Shown here: positions 34,673 through 43,192 of the stretch, in pieces
How the letters are laid out: each line of letters opens with the position of its first letter
Numbering within the stretch: the first letter of the stretch is position 1
NCBI GenBank assembly: GCA_965247295.1
Contig: CBDFGQ010000008.1
Location: 248,001-312,000 of the forward strand
Source: CBDFGQ01 sp965247295
GTDB taxonomy: Bacteria > Chloroflexota > Dehalococcoidia > Lucifugimonadales > JAGWBF01
Length of the DNA stretch: 64,000 nucleotides
Direction of reading: 5' to 3'
Translations under genes and position numbers: made by a program
The notes under the pieces: generated by a model
Databases searched by the model: none
What the model saw: only the letters and a program-made list of their open reading frames with translations
Told to the model about the DNA's origin: nothing

Positions 34673-35626
34673 TCAGGCTCTCACGGACCGGGACACCTGG
34701 GCCAGTAGCCGCAAGGTCCGCTCCCGGGAGGCATCCTGGTCGCTGCCGGCGGTTACGACGGAGGCCAGCACCTCGGTGGACCCCCATGACAGCATCTCCT
34801 CCAGCTCCTGGGCCACCCGGTCCTCCTTTCCCCAAAGGACCGTGGCGTCGATCATGGAATCGCTCCACGTTCCGTCGGAGGCCTCGGGGTAGCCGGCGGC
34901 GGCGAACATGCGCTGGTAAAAGGGCATCCGGGAGTTGGTGAGCTGTTCTCGAACGGCAGCCCGCACCTCATCGACGTTTTCGTGGACGCAGACGGGAGCG
35001 TGAGCAATCAGTGGCGGCACGGGACGGCCGGCCCGCTCTGCTCCCGCCACCATGGCTGGCAGGGCCACGTCCCGCAGATATGCCCTTGGACAGACCCAGC
35101 TAATGGCCCCGTCCGCCTTGGCCCCGCACAGCTCGAAGGACCCAGGCTGAAGGGCCGAGGCCATTACCGGCACCTCCACCGGCGACGCTATGCTGGCGTG
35201 GGCCACGTAGTACTTGCCGTCGAAGTCCACAGCACCTTTATGGAGCAGCTCCTTGAGGACGTGCAGGTACTCTCCGAGGTGGCCGAGGGGAGCCTTAAAG
35301 TTCACCCCAAAGGTCCCCTGCATGGTAGGCCGGTGGCTGGGCCCGACTCCCAACCGGAACCGCCCGGGAGCCAGCTGGGCGATGACCTGGACCTGCTGGA
35401 CCATGGCCACGGGATGCCGGGGGAAGGTGGGCGTTATGGCGGTGCCCATCATGACATCACGCGTGCGTACGGCGGCGGCGGCGAAGAGTGCTAGGGCATC
35501 CAGGCCCGCGCCCCCGGTCGTCAGCCAAGTAGCCGGAATGCCCAGCTCCTCTGCCCTCTCTATGCCCTCCAGGACGGCCCGGCTATTTGGCGCCGAGACA
35601 GCTACTCCAATCCGCTTCTCGCTCAT
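34673..35626 (-). CDS. LLM-class flavin/F420-dependent oxidoreductase
   Basis: A 317-residue luciferase-like TIM-barrel protein. Family landmarks: ERAEELGIPATWLTTGG, TAITPTFPRHPVAMVQQVQVIAQLAPGRFRLGVGPSH, LGEYLHVLKELL and GAKADGAISWVCPRAYL. The pattern is close to F420-dependent oxidoreductases of the methylene-H4MPT reductase type, but FMN dependence cannot be ruled out. The substrate is unknown. The ATG has GGAGGCAC upstream. It is convergent with the FMN oxidase gene, ending eight bases from it. Confidence 0.88.
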   Translation of the reverse strand: MSEKRIGVAVSAPNSRAVLEGIERAEELGIPATWLTTGGAGLDALALFAAAAVRTRDVMMGTAITPTFPRHPVAMVQQVQVIAQLAPGRFRLGVGPSHRPTMQGTFGVNFKAPLGHLGEYLHVLKELLHKGAVDFDGKYYVAHASIASPVEVPVMASALQPGSFELCGAKADGAISWVCPRAYLRDVALPAMVAGAERAGRPVPPLIAHAPVCVHENVDEVRAAVREQLTNSRMPFYQRMFAAAGYPEASDGTWSDSMIDATVLWGKEDRVAQELEEMLSWGSTEVLASVVTAGSDQDASRERTLRLLAQVSRSVRA

Positions 35627-35662
35627 GCCCGTGCCTCCTACTTACTTGGTCTGGAAGTCCGC

Positions 35663-36073
35663 CTATGAGGCATCGCCCTCGGCTATCTGGAAGTATATGC
35701 CGTGGGAGTTACTGGGCTCTATGGCGAAGACCCTGTAGCCCATGGGGCTTATGTTGAGGCCTTCTCCCACCATCTCATTGCCTTTGCTTTTCAGGTGCTC
35801 GAAGGCCCGGTCGACGTCATCCACGGCCAAGGCAACGTGGGCCACTCCTGGACCCCTCTCCTTCAGCTGGCGGGCCATTTCGTTGTCCTCGCCAATGGGC
35901 TCGAAAAAGTCCACGACGGTCGGACCGATGCGGTAGAGAATTGATTTCCAGCCCCTGTTGGGAGGAGACCCATCCACCCGTTCGGGCTTCAGCCCAAAGT
36001 TACTCTCCAGATAGTCCGCCATCTCCTGAACATTCTTCACCAAGTAGGTCACATGGTGTACTCCCGTGAACAT
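35663..36073 (-). CDS. VOC-family (glyoxalase/dioxygenase-like) protein
   Basis: A 136-residue metalloprotein-fold protein with the two beta-alpha-beta3 modules of the vicinal oxygen chelate family. HHVTYLVKNVQEMADYLE opens the first module and VAHVALAVDDVDRAFEHLKSKG the second; the last strand ends in SNSHGIYFQIAE. The His and Glu positions match metal ligands of methylmalonyl-CoA epimerase or glyoxalase-type proteins. Function is not determined. It is upstream of the LLM gene in the same direction with 36 bases between, so the two may be an operon. Confidence 0.88.
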   Translation of the reverse strand: MFTGVHHVTYLVKNVQEMADYLESNFGLKPERVDGSPPNRGWKSILYRIGPTVVDFFEPIGEDNEMARQLKERGPGVAHVALAVDDVDRAFEHLKSKGNEMVGEGLNISPMGYRVFAIEPSNSHGIYFQIAEGDAS

Positions 36074-36203
36074 GGCTACCCCCTCGGTCAGATGATAACC
36101 AGAGACTAGCCCTTCCCCGCCGGGTCGTCAAGCCTCGTATTTCGGCCCAAAGGCCACATTGCAGAGCGGGGTCCTCGGGCGGCCTGTCCGCTCTCAGATA
36201 GTA

Positions 36204-36232
36204 TTGGCGTGCCCACAATTTTGTGTTATCGT
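36204..36232 (+). promoter_or_regulatory. Promoter of the CMD-like gene
   Basis: TTGGCG (-35), 17 bases, TATCGT (-10); start near 36239, about 48 bases before the GTG at 36287. It overlaps the region upstream of the divergent VOC gene. Confidence 0.5.
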
Positions 36233-36286
36233 GTACCCCCATCGAGGATACTGGAGAAGAAGACGGTAGCGAGAACAGGAGGGGCC

Positions 36287-37111
36287 GTGACTACGTTCGA
36301 TGAGCGGTACCAGCAGGGCCTGGAGATGCGGGCCCGTCTGGCAGGTGGCGAGGGAAGGACTTTCATGGGGTCCGTTCCCAGTGCCTACGAGCTGGCGCCC
36401 GACATGTATCGGTTAACCACGGAGTGTCTCTACGGGTCCATCTGGAACCGCCCCGGCCTCGACATTAAGCATCGTGTAACGGCCAGCTTGTCGGCCATAG
36501 TGGTGCAGCGGGTTGAGCCTCAGGTCCGGGCCCACCTGCGCATCGCCCTCAACCTGGGCCTCACGCCGGAACAGATCGTAGAGATACTGGTGCAGTGCGC
36601 CTTCTACGGAGGTATTCCTGCCTCCTATAACGGCCTGGCCACGGCCAAGGAGGTGTTTGAGGAAAGGGGCATACATATTACCCTGCGTGAGGAGTTCGAT
36701 AAGACGCTGGAGCCGGAGGCGCTTTATCAGAAGGGCCTGGCGAAACACAGTGAACTGATGCCCGATGTTTTCGGCTATTACGCCGTGGAGCCGACGGAGG
36801 AAGAACACGAGCTGGACCTGCTGATGAACGAATACCTCTGGGGAGCGGTTTGGACGCGGCCCGGGCTGGATATGAAGAGTCGCATCATCTGCGCTCTGGC
36901 CGCCCAGGTGGCCGGCGGACGGTACGACACCTTTATCCGCCGTATGATCGAGGGCGCCCTGCGTTACGGACTGACTAGAGGGGAGATCATGGAGATCTTC
37001 ATGCACCTGGCCTTCTACGTGGGAATACTTCCGGCCCGGTCGTCCATGAACATAGCCAACACGGTGTTCAGGTCCCCCGAGTTCTCCACGGCGGGAAGTC
37101 CGGAGCTGTAA
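36287..37111 (+). CDS. Tandem carboxymuconolactone decarboxylase-like protein
   Basis: A 274-residue protein with two alpha-helical CMD/AhpD-like domains. Domain one contains LYGSIWNRPGLDIKHRVTAS and GLTPEQIVEILVQCAFYGGIPA; domain two repeats the pattern with YLWGAVWTRPGLDMKSRIICA and GLTRGEIMEIFMHLAFYVGILPA. Neither domain has the AhpD CxxC, so peroxidase activity is unlikely; a decarboxylase or lactonase role is possible. The GTG at 36287 (after AGGAGGGG) starts where the conserved part begins; an upstream ATG at 36209 lies within the promoter. It is convergent with the adjacent amidohydrolase. Confidence 0.87.
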   Translation: MTTFDERYQQGLEMRARLAGGEGRTFMGSVPSAYELAPDMYRLTTECLYGSIWNRPGLDIKHRVTASLSAIVVQRVEPQVRAHLRIALNLGLTPEQIVEILVQCAFYGGIPASYNGLATAKEVFEERGIHITLREEFDKTLEPEALYQKGLAKHSELMPDVFGYYAVEPTEEEHELDLLMNEYLWGAVWTRPGLDMKSRIICALAAQVAGGRYDTFIRRMIEGALRYGLTRGEIMEIFMHLAFYVGILPARSSMNIANTVFRSPEFSTAGSPEL

Positions 37112-37127
37112 CCCAGGTTGGTATGGT

Positions 37128-38678
37128 TCAGGACCGAGCGTTGTAGATGGTATGGGGTACCATGTCCTGGGGCGTGGTGCCCTCGTGAAAGCGCCGCAGG
37201 TAGGGTTCGACCTGTCGGGCCATCTCGCGCCGTTCCGCCTCGTGGGGCTGGAGTGGCCGGTCCAGGGCTGACTTAATGTCCTTGAAGAGGGCCTCCTTGT
37301 CGATCTTGGTAAGCTTCCGGTCTCTCATCACCACCTCGCCGTCCACCAGCACCGTGTCCACGTCTATGCTGCGGCCCCGGTGCACCACGGCGTCCACCAC
37401 GGACACCTCAGGGTCCAGGTAGGGCTCCTCTATGTTCCTGAGGTCCAGCAGAACTATGTCCGCGCGCTTCCCGGGCTCCAATGTCCCCACACGGTCGCCG
37501 AACCAGCTGGCGTAGGCGCCATGCTCGGTGGCCATCTGGAACACCTGGTACGAAGTGGGCGGCACATTCTCCACACCGGGCACCCGGTGTATCTTCAGCA
37601 CCAGCCTCATCTCCTGGAACAGGTCCTTGTCGTCGTTCAGTCCCGCCTCGTCGCTCCCGATGGCTATCCTGATGCCACGGCGTAGCAGGGGACCCACGGG
37701 AGCGATTCCGCTGGCCAGCCGCAAGTTGGAGCTGGCGTTGTGGCAGACGTTGGTCCCGGTGGCCGCCATCAGCTCGATGTCCTCCTCCGTCACCCAGACG
37801 CTGTGCCCGCATACCACTTCGTGCCCCAGAAATCCCAGGTCCTGGAGGTGCTGAAGCGGAGTCCTCTGCCAGGCGCGAAAGCCGTACAGCTTCTGGTACA
37901 GCGTCTCCTGGAGGTGGATGTGAATCCCGGTACGGTACTTGGTAGCCATCTCTTTAAAGGCCACCAGGAGGGCGTCCGAGCATCTGTGGACGTTGCTGGG
38001 GGCCATCGTAACCCGGACTCGCTCGTGCTGGTTGTTGCCGTACTTCTGGCAGATCGCATCCAGATTTTCCATTATCTCCTCTACAGGCGGGTACGCCCGC
38101 GCCAGAAAGGGCATAAACCGCTCCGCCAGCTCTCCGGGAAGCTGGGCGCCGAACTCTGCCTCACCTCCCCTGGCCCCGGCTACCAGGCCGTCCTTGTCCT
38201 GGGCGATGGGGGCGAAGGACACCCGCATTCCCGAGTCCTGGAAGGCCTTCACCACCTTGTCGGCTGTCTCGGGGTCCATGGGCCGGACCCCACGCCTTCC
38301 GCCGTGTATCGCCTGCACCGTAGTGGTGCCCGACTCGATCATCTGGACGGCCCCGTAAAGCTGGTCCAGGTAGGGGTCTATGTCCCTGGCGCCGATCCGG
38401 GCCAGGCCCCAAAATTCCAGGGGTAGGTCTGGCGCCCCCATCTGGACGGGAGTGAGCCCCACGTGGAAGTGGTCGTTAACCAGCCCGGGCATGACCACGT
38501 AGTTGGACGAGCCGATCACCTCCTCCTGAGGATGCCGCGCCCTCAGGTCGTCGTACCTGCCCACCTCTACGATCGCCCCGTCGCGTTGGAAGACGGCGCC
38601 GTCCGAAATCACCACCGCCGAGTCGGGGCCTGTGATCTTGCTAATGACGTACTTTCCCCGGATCAGACTTGAAGCCAT
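37128..38678 (-). CDS. Metal-dependent amidohydrolase (chlorohydrolase/cytosine-deaminase-like), paralogue 1
   Basis: A 516-residue amidohydrolase-superfamily TIM barrel with the first metal motif NDHFHVGL, histidines in HIHLQE and CGHSVW, the catalytic aspartate in GSDEAGLND and a composite beta-sandwich formed from both termini. It resembles ATZ/TRZ-type chlorohydrolases and guanine deaminases that hydrolyse C-N or C-Cl bonds on ring substrates. ATG at 38678 has AAGGAGGT upstream; an upstream in-frame ATG would run through the leader. It is clearly paralogous to the genes at 62327 (very close) and 51057 (more distant). Own promoter at 38798. Confidence 0.92.
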   Translation of the reverse strand: MASSLIRGKYVISKITGPDSAVVISDGAVFQRDGAIVEVGRYDDLRARHPQEEVIGSSNYVVMPGLVNDHFHVGLTPVQMGAPDLPLEFWGLARIGARDIDPYLDQLYGAVQMIESGTTTVQAIHGGRRGVRPMDPETADKVVKAFQDSGMRVSFAPIAQDKDGLVAGARGGEAEFGAQLPGELAERFMPFLARAYPPVEEIMENLDAICQKYGNNQHERVRVTMAPSNVHRCSDALLVAFKEMATKYRTGIHIHLQETLYQKLYGFRAWQRTPLQHLQDLGFLGHEVVCGHSVWVTEEDIELMAATGTNVCHNASSNLRLASGIAPVGPLLRRGIRIAIGSDEAGLNDDKDLFQEMRLVLKIHRVPGVENVPPTSYQVFQMATEHGAYASWFGDRVGTLEPGKRADIVLLDLRNIEEPYLDPEVSVVDAVVHRGRSIDVDTVLVDGEVVMRDRKLTKIDKEALFKDIKSALDRPLQPHEAERREMARQVEPYLRRFHEGTTPQDMVPHTIYNARS

Positions 38679-38797
38679 GGTAACCTCCTTTGCGTGCCGC
38701 GGGGACTGGGACGTAAACTGGGCTGTGCCCCACAGAGAATGGCCTGACCCCGCTGTACCATCGCTGGGCAGAATAGAGTAACCCTGGGACATAGTAA

Positions 38798-38826
38798 ATA
38801 CTATTGGCGCCCCTGAGGGTTGTCAA
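38798..38826 (-). promoter_or_regulatory. Promoter of amidohydrolase paralogue 1
   Basis: Consensus TTGACA (-35), 17 bases, TAGTAT (-10). Transcription would start near 38791, giving a leader of about 112 nt before the ATG. I did not recognise a riboswitch in that leader. Confidence 0.7.
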
Positions 38827-38862
38827 CGGTGGCGCCTGCTACCCTCAGCCCCTACACCACTC

Positions 38863-40380
38863 CTAGTCGGGAGAGCTGCTTTCCACGCGAGGGTCTGGTA
38901 CGGCCCGTGAAGTGGTCTCTCTCTGTTCGCCACCCTTCAGAAAAGCCAACACCATCCCTCCCAGCACCAGGCACCCCATCACCAGGTAGGCCTTGCGAAG
39001 TCCCGAGGTAAAGGCGTGCAACACTCCCTCTCCCCCGGACTCCGAGACCGCCTCAAGGCTGGGTGGGTATCCCATGGAAGCCATTGTGGCCGTCACGATG
39101 GCCACAGACACGGCGACGCCCGTGACGTTTCCAGAGTTCCGTACTAGATTTACCAGCCCCGACACGACCCCGTACCTGCTCTGGTCCACCGCGCTCAGGA
39201 TGGAGATGTTGTTTGGCGAGTTGAACATGCTCATGCCAGAGACCTGTAGCATCAACCCGGCCATGGCCAGCCCCAGGGGGGATGTCTCTGTAACCCTTGA
39301 GAGGAGCAGCAGTCCCGCCGCCGATAGTGCCAGCCCGCCTACGCTGAACATCCGCCGCCCGTAGCGGTCCGACAGGCGGCCGCCGATCGGCCCCATGGCA
39401 ATGAAGCAGATGGCGCTGGGGACCAATATCAGCCCTACCCGGTCCGGGCTATAGCCCAGGACCATCTGGAGGTAAAAGGGCATCAGGAACCGCGCCGACG
39501 AGCCTCCCAGGAAGCAAATGTACATCGACGAGACTCCCAGCGAAACCAGCTTGCGCTTGAAGAGCCTGAGGTCCAGTAATGGCGCGGGGTTCCTCAGTTC
39601 CCACCACACGAACGTCGCCAGCAGGACCACTAGAAGCACGAGCGCCGCCAGGATGCTTGCCGACCCCCAGCCCGTCCTGGGGCCGCTGGTTATGGCCATC
39701 AGGAAGGTCGCCAGCAGGCCGGTGGACAGTGCGGCGCCCACCCAGTCGAACCTTTCCTGGCGGCTGTCCTGCGACGGCCTCCCAGCTTCCAGGACTACCA
39801 GGGCGAATATGATGGCCAGGATGCCCCCAGGCACGGCGATTAAGTACACCCAGCGCCAGCCCAGGGTGCTTATCAGCAGTCCCGCCAGCGCCGGCCCGGT
39901 CAGGTCGCCGGCTCCCACCACGCTGATGTGGGAGCCCAGGGCCTTGCCGCGCTCGTTGGCGGGGAACGTGGAGACCAGCATGGCCATGCCGGTGCCCTGG
40001 GACATGGCCGCGCCGCATCCCTGGAGCAGCTTGGCCAGAATGAGTATCGTTATGTTGGGAGATGCCCCCGCCAGCGCCGCGCCGATTACGAAGACGACGA
40101 ACCCGGAGACGTAAACCCGCTTGCGGCCGATCATATCCGATAACCGACCCATGGCCAGCAGCAGGGCGGCTATGGTACCGCCGTACACCACCAATACCCA
40201 TTGAGCCGTGGGAAGGTCGGTGTGGAAGTGCTCGGCGATGGAGGGGAGGGCAACGATGGTGCTGGCGTGGTCCAGCACGGTGATATAAGTGCCCACAGCG
40301 ATGGCAGAGAAGGCCCACCACTTGTAGTTGGGGCTACGTGTTACCGCCCCACGCACCGAACGTGCATGGCCTCTATCCAT
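38863..40380 (-). CDS. MFS transporter, DHA2-like (14 transmembrane)
   Basis: A 505-residue inner-membrane transporter with about 14 hydrophobic helices, typical of the EmrB/QacA drug:proton antiporter subfamily. The N-terminal part has AVGTYITVLDHASTIVALPSIAEHF and QWVLVVYGGTIAALLLAMGRLSDMIGRKRVYVSG, the conserved loop 2-3 motif; motif C lies near GDLTGPALAGLL. Substrates cannot be predicted. It is alone on the minus strand, divergent from the epimerase gene with 253 bases between. The C-terminus is charged and soluble. Confidence 0.9.
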   Translation of the reverse strand: MDRGHARSVRGAVTRSPNYKWWAFSAIAVGTYITVLDHASTIVALPSIAEHFHTDLPTAQWVLVVYGGTIAALLLAMGRLSDMIGRKRVYVSGFVVFVIGAALAGASPNITILILAKLLQGCGAAMSQGTGMAMLVSTFPANERGKALGSHISVVGAGDLTGPALAGLLISTLGWRWVYLIAVPGGILAIIFALVVLEAGRPSQDSRQERFDWVGAALSTGLLATFLMAITSGPRTGWGSASILAALVLLVVLLATFVWWELRNPAPLLDLRLFKRKLVSLGVSSMYICFLGGSSARFLMPFYLQMVLGYSPDRVGLILVPSAICFIAMGPIGGRLSDRYGRRMFSVGGLALSAAGLLLLSRVTETSPLGLAMAGLMLQVSGMSMFNSPNNISILSAVDQSRYGVVSGLVNLVRNSGNVTGVAVSVAIVTATMASMGYPPSLEAVSESGGEGVLHAFTSGLRKAYLVMGCLVLGGMVLAFLKGGEQRETTSRAVPDPRVESSSPD

Positions 40381-40523
40381 GCCTTCCCATTCTTACCTAT
40401 ACTGCCCCGCTATTGCCCCGCGCCTGGCGGCACCGAGTTTAGCATATCCAAGGGGTTCGGGATACGGCGAGCGCAGCCATTGGGCGCCGTTCCGCCACGG
40501 GTGGAATGGTTTCTGGGGCAGTG

Positions 40524-40552
40524 TTGACGGCTCCTGGGGCCACCACTACAAT
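40524..40552 (+). promoter_or_regulatory. Promoter of the epimerase gene
   Basis: TTGACG (-35), 17 bases, TACAAT (-10), start near 40559, about 75 bases before the ATG at 40634. Confidence 0.7.
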
Positions 40553-40633
40553 AACCCTTGCCCAGGATGCCAACACATGGTGCACTTCTAATTTGTTCCA
40601 GATTAACCGCACATTCGTTAGGAGGAGGTCAGG

Positions 40634-41626
40634 ATGGCAACGCTGGTTACGGGTGGCACGGGAACTATCGGGTCTAACATAGTCAGGGAGCTGGCCTCCC
40701 GGGGACATGATGTGATCTCATTTGACATCGTGCCGGTCGGCGAGCTGGGGCTCAAGGACGTCGAGTCCTGGGCGGGGCAGGTGACCTGGGTGCAGGGGGA
40801 CATCGTCGATAGGGCGGCACTGGAGAAGGTGGCTGGCACGGCCAATATCGACAAGATCATCCACAACGCAACCTACACACCTTACGGGGACCTGGAGAAG
40901 AACGACTGTCGAAAGGTCGTCGAGATAAACCTGGAGGGTACGGCCAACATGCTTGAGCTGGCTCGTACTCTGGCTGTCAAGCGTTTCCTGTACATCAGCT
41001 CTGCAGGCGTGTACACAGGGGCACCCCCGGAGGACCAGCCCCTGAAGGAAGATACGCCTCGAAGTCCGGAAAGTACCTACGGCATCACCAAGATCGCCAG
41101 CGAGAGCCTCACCCGCCGGTACGGTCAGCTGTACGATCTTGACACCGCCACCCTGCGTATAGCCCAGAACTGGGGACCAATGGAGCATGTGACCCCCTAT
41201 CGGTCCCGCATGACCCTTCCCTATGTATGGGCCCGCTGTGTGGTGCGAGGGGAGCCCATCGAGGCCGCCCCCTTCGGCTCGGGCATCAACGAGGGGCGCC
41301 TCTTTAACGTGGAGATGCCGTACGTCAGGGACACAGGTGCGTGTGTCGCCACCGCGCTGGATGCCCCGAAGCTGTCCTACTCGATGTACAACATAGCCAC
41401 CGGGCATCCTGTAGGTCTTCACGAAGCGGTGGCGGCCATGCGGGAGGCCTGCCCAGAAGCAACCTTCGTTGAGCCGGTCCCCAAGGAGGACGCGTCGCTA
41501 GACCGCAGGCGGGTGCTTGACGTGACTCGGATGCGGGAGGACCTGGGATTCGCTCCCAAATACGACATGGTTTCGGGATTCAGGGATTACATCAAGTGGC
41601 GTCGGGACATGAATTTCATGGATTGA
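40634..41626 (+). CDS. NAD-dependent epimerase/dehydratase (extended SDR)
   Basis: A 330-residue extended SDR: VTGGTGTIGSNI binds NAD near the N-terminus, the acid FDIVPVGE follows, serine/threonine lies in YISSAGVYTG and the catalytic YxxxK is in YGITKIASE. Such enzymes act on nucleotide sugars or on hydroxy acids; the substrate-binding C-terminal part gives no clear clue. The ATG has AGGAGG seven bases upstream. The gene is monocistronic with its own promoter and ends convergent to the next amidohydrolase. Confidence 0.9.
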   Translation: MATLVTGGTGTIGSNIVRELASRGHDVISFDIVPVGELGLKDVESWAGQVTWVQGDIVDRAALEKVAGTANIDKIIHNATYTPYGDLEKNDCRKVVEINLEGTANMLELARTLAVKRFLYISSAGVYTGAPPEDQPLKEDTPRSPESTYGITKIASESLTRRYGQLYDLDTATLRIAQNWGPMEHVTPYRSRMTLPYVWARCVVRGEPIEAAPFGSGINEGRLFNVEMPYVRDTGACVATALDAPKLSYSMYNIATGHPVGLHEAVAAMREACPEATFVEPVPKEDASLDRRRVLDVTRMREDLGFAPKYDMVSGFRDYIKWRRDMNFMD

Positions 41627-41677
41627 GACACTGGGAGAAGCGTACCGTCACCCCTCCAGCGTGATTCCGGCGCAGGA

Positions 41678-43060
41678 CTACCGGGTCGACTCCGCAATAA
41701 AGTCTGGCACGAGAATATCGGGCCACTGCCGGTGCAGGCGTCTCCATGCGTCCAGCGTCGCCTCCTTGGCGGTGCGCACCGTCTCTGGCTCATCCATAGT
41801 TAGTACGCGTCCGTCCTTCATGATCCACTCCCCGTCCACCATGACGGACTCCACGTCGGAGGCCTGACCGTAGTGGACCAGGCTGGAGGCCACGTCCATG
41901 GTCGGCGCCAGGTGGGGCCGGTCCAGGCGCACCACCACCAGGTCGGCCAGCTTGCCAGGCTCCAGGGATCCGAGATCGTCGCGGCCCAGCGCTTGAGCCC
42001 CGTGACTGGTGGCCCAGCGCAGCATCTCCAACGGTGTGGGGCGGGTGTAGTCCTTCCGCAGGCCGCGGTTCACGATGATGCCGACCCGCAGCGCGTCGAA
42101 CATGTCCTCCGACATATTATCGGTCCCGAGGCTGACGTTGACCCCGGCATCAACCAGCCCGGGCATGTTGGCCAGCCGGTGGTATCCCCGGCGGGTGGTT
42201 GAGGCGGGGCAGTGGGCCATGGAGGTGCCCGTCTCCGCCAGCAAGCCGATGTCAGAAGGGGTGCAGTGGCTACAATGGGCCGCCAGCACGTCGGGGCCGA
42301 GCCAGTCGTGCTCCAGAAGGTACTCCGCCGGTGTCTTTCCCCCCGTCATGTGCCCAACCTGGTCCACCTCTCGGGAAGACTGGGCAAGGTGTACCGTACG
42401 GCCGAGGCCCTTGGCCCTGGACAGCTCCCGTAGCTCATCGAGCATCCAGGGAGAGCAGTTGTCGGGAGCATGGGCCGCCACCAGGCACCGTACGCGCCCG
42501 CCTCTTGTGTCGTGGTAGCCCTCGATCAGCTCCGCCGTCCGCTGCAGGAACGCCTCGCCCAAGGCACGGTCGTACCGGTAACCGCTGGTCCGGACCTCCG
42601 TGGTCACCACGTCGGCGGCAGACTCGGCCAGGTACAGGCGGAGGCCGGTATCCGCCATAGATCCTGCGTAGGCTGGTACGAAGCGCAGTGGATCCACCAA
42701 GGTCGTCGTCCCCGACCGGATGGCCTCCAGGCATCCCAGGGCGGCCATGGCCCTCCGGTGATCATCGGACATGGCGTATGTGATGGGCACCATATAGTCG
42801 TATACCACGTCCCCGTCCCAGTTCTCCACCATCCCCCTCAACACCGTGAGCACCGTGTGGGTGTGGGCGTTTATCAGGCCGGGGAGCAGGGCACGGTTTT
42901 CGAGGTCCAAACGCGTCAGGCCGGGGAACTGGGCTTCCAGGGCGGACGAGGTCCCGACGGCCACGATGCGGTCTCCTTGGATGGCTACGGCCCCGTCCCG
43001 AAGGACACGGTCATCGCCATCGCAGCTCAGGACCGTTGCGTGGGTCAGTAAGAGGTCGAT
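41678..43060 (-). CDS. Amidohydrolase (TRZ/ATZ-like), likely initiated at ATC
   Basis: A 460-residue amidohydrolase with the N-terminal beta-sandwich IDLLLTHATVLSCDGD, GAVAIQGDRIVAVG, first metal motif NAHTHTVLTVLRG, AAHCSHCTPSDIGL, the aspartate in GTDNMSED and the C-terminal GSLEPGKLADLVVV. The first standard start codon in frame is GTG at 42964, but that removes about 32 residues of the conserved sandwich. No ATG/GTG/TTG lies between that GTG and an in-frame TGA upstream. ATC at 43060, five bases after GGAGGG, sits exactly where homologues begin with Met. I therefore propose an ATC start or a point change there. Confidence 0.85.
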   Translation of the reverse strand: MDLLLTHATVLSCDGDDRVLRDGAVAIQGDRIVAVGTSSALEAQFPGLTRLDLENRALLPGLINAHTHTVLTVLRGMVENWDGDVVYDYMVPITYAMSDDHRRAMAALGCLEAIRSGTTTLVDPLRFVPAYAGSMADTGLRLYLAESAADVVTTEVRTSGYRYDRALGEAFLQRTAELIEGYHDTRGGRVRCLVAAHAPDNCSPWMLDELRELSRAKGLGRTVHLAQSSREVDQVGHMTGGKTPAEYLLEHDWLGPDVLAAHCSHCTPSDIGLLAETGTSMAHCPASTTRRGYHRLANMPGLVDAGVNVSLGTDNMSEDMFDALRVGIIVNRGLRKDYTRPTPLEMLRWATSHGAQALGRDDLGSLEPGKLADLVVVRLDRPHLAPTMDVASSLVHYGQASDVESVMVDGEWIMKDGRVLTMDEPETVRTAKEATLDAWRRLHRQWPDILVPDFIAESTR

Positions 43061-43192
43061 AGCTGCCCTCCGGCTTTCCGTTTTTTGCCTCGTGCCGTTT
43101 TGGGCCCCGAAAGCATCCGGGATGAGGCCCAGGACGCTATATGGGGTGGGGCAATTAGATTGCGAAACGAGGGCGGATCACCGTCCTTCGTC

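Noticed and set aside
38679..38797. Riboswitch in the ~112-nt leader of the amidohydrolase at 37128
   Set aside because: I looked for known aptamer landmarks and recognised none; the similar leader length at 52599 may be coincidence.
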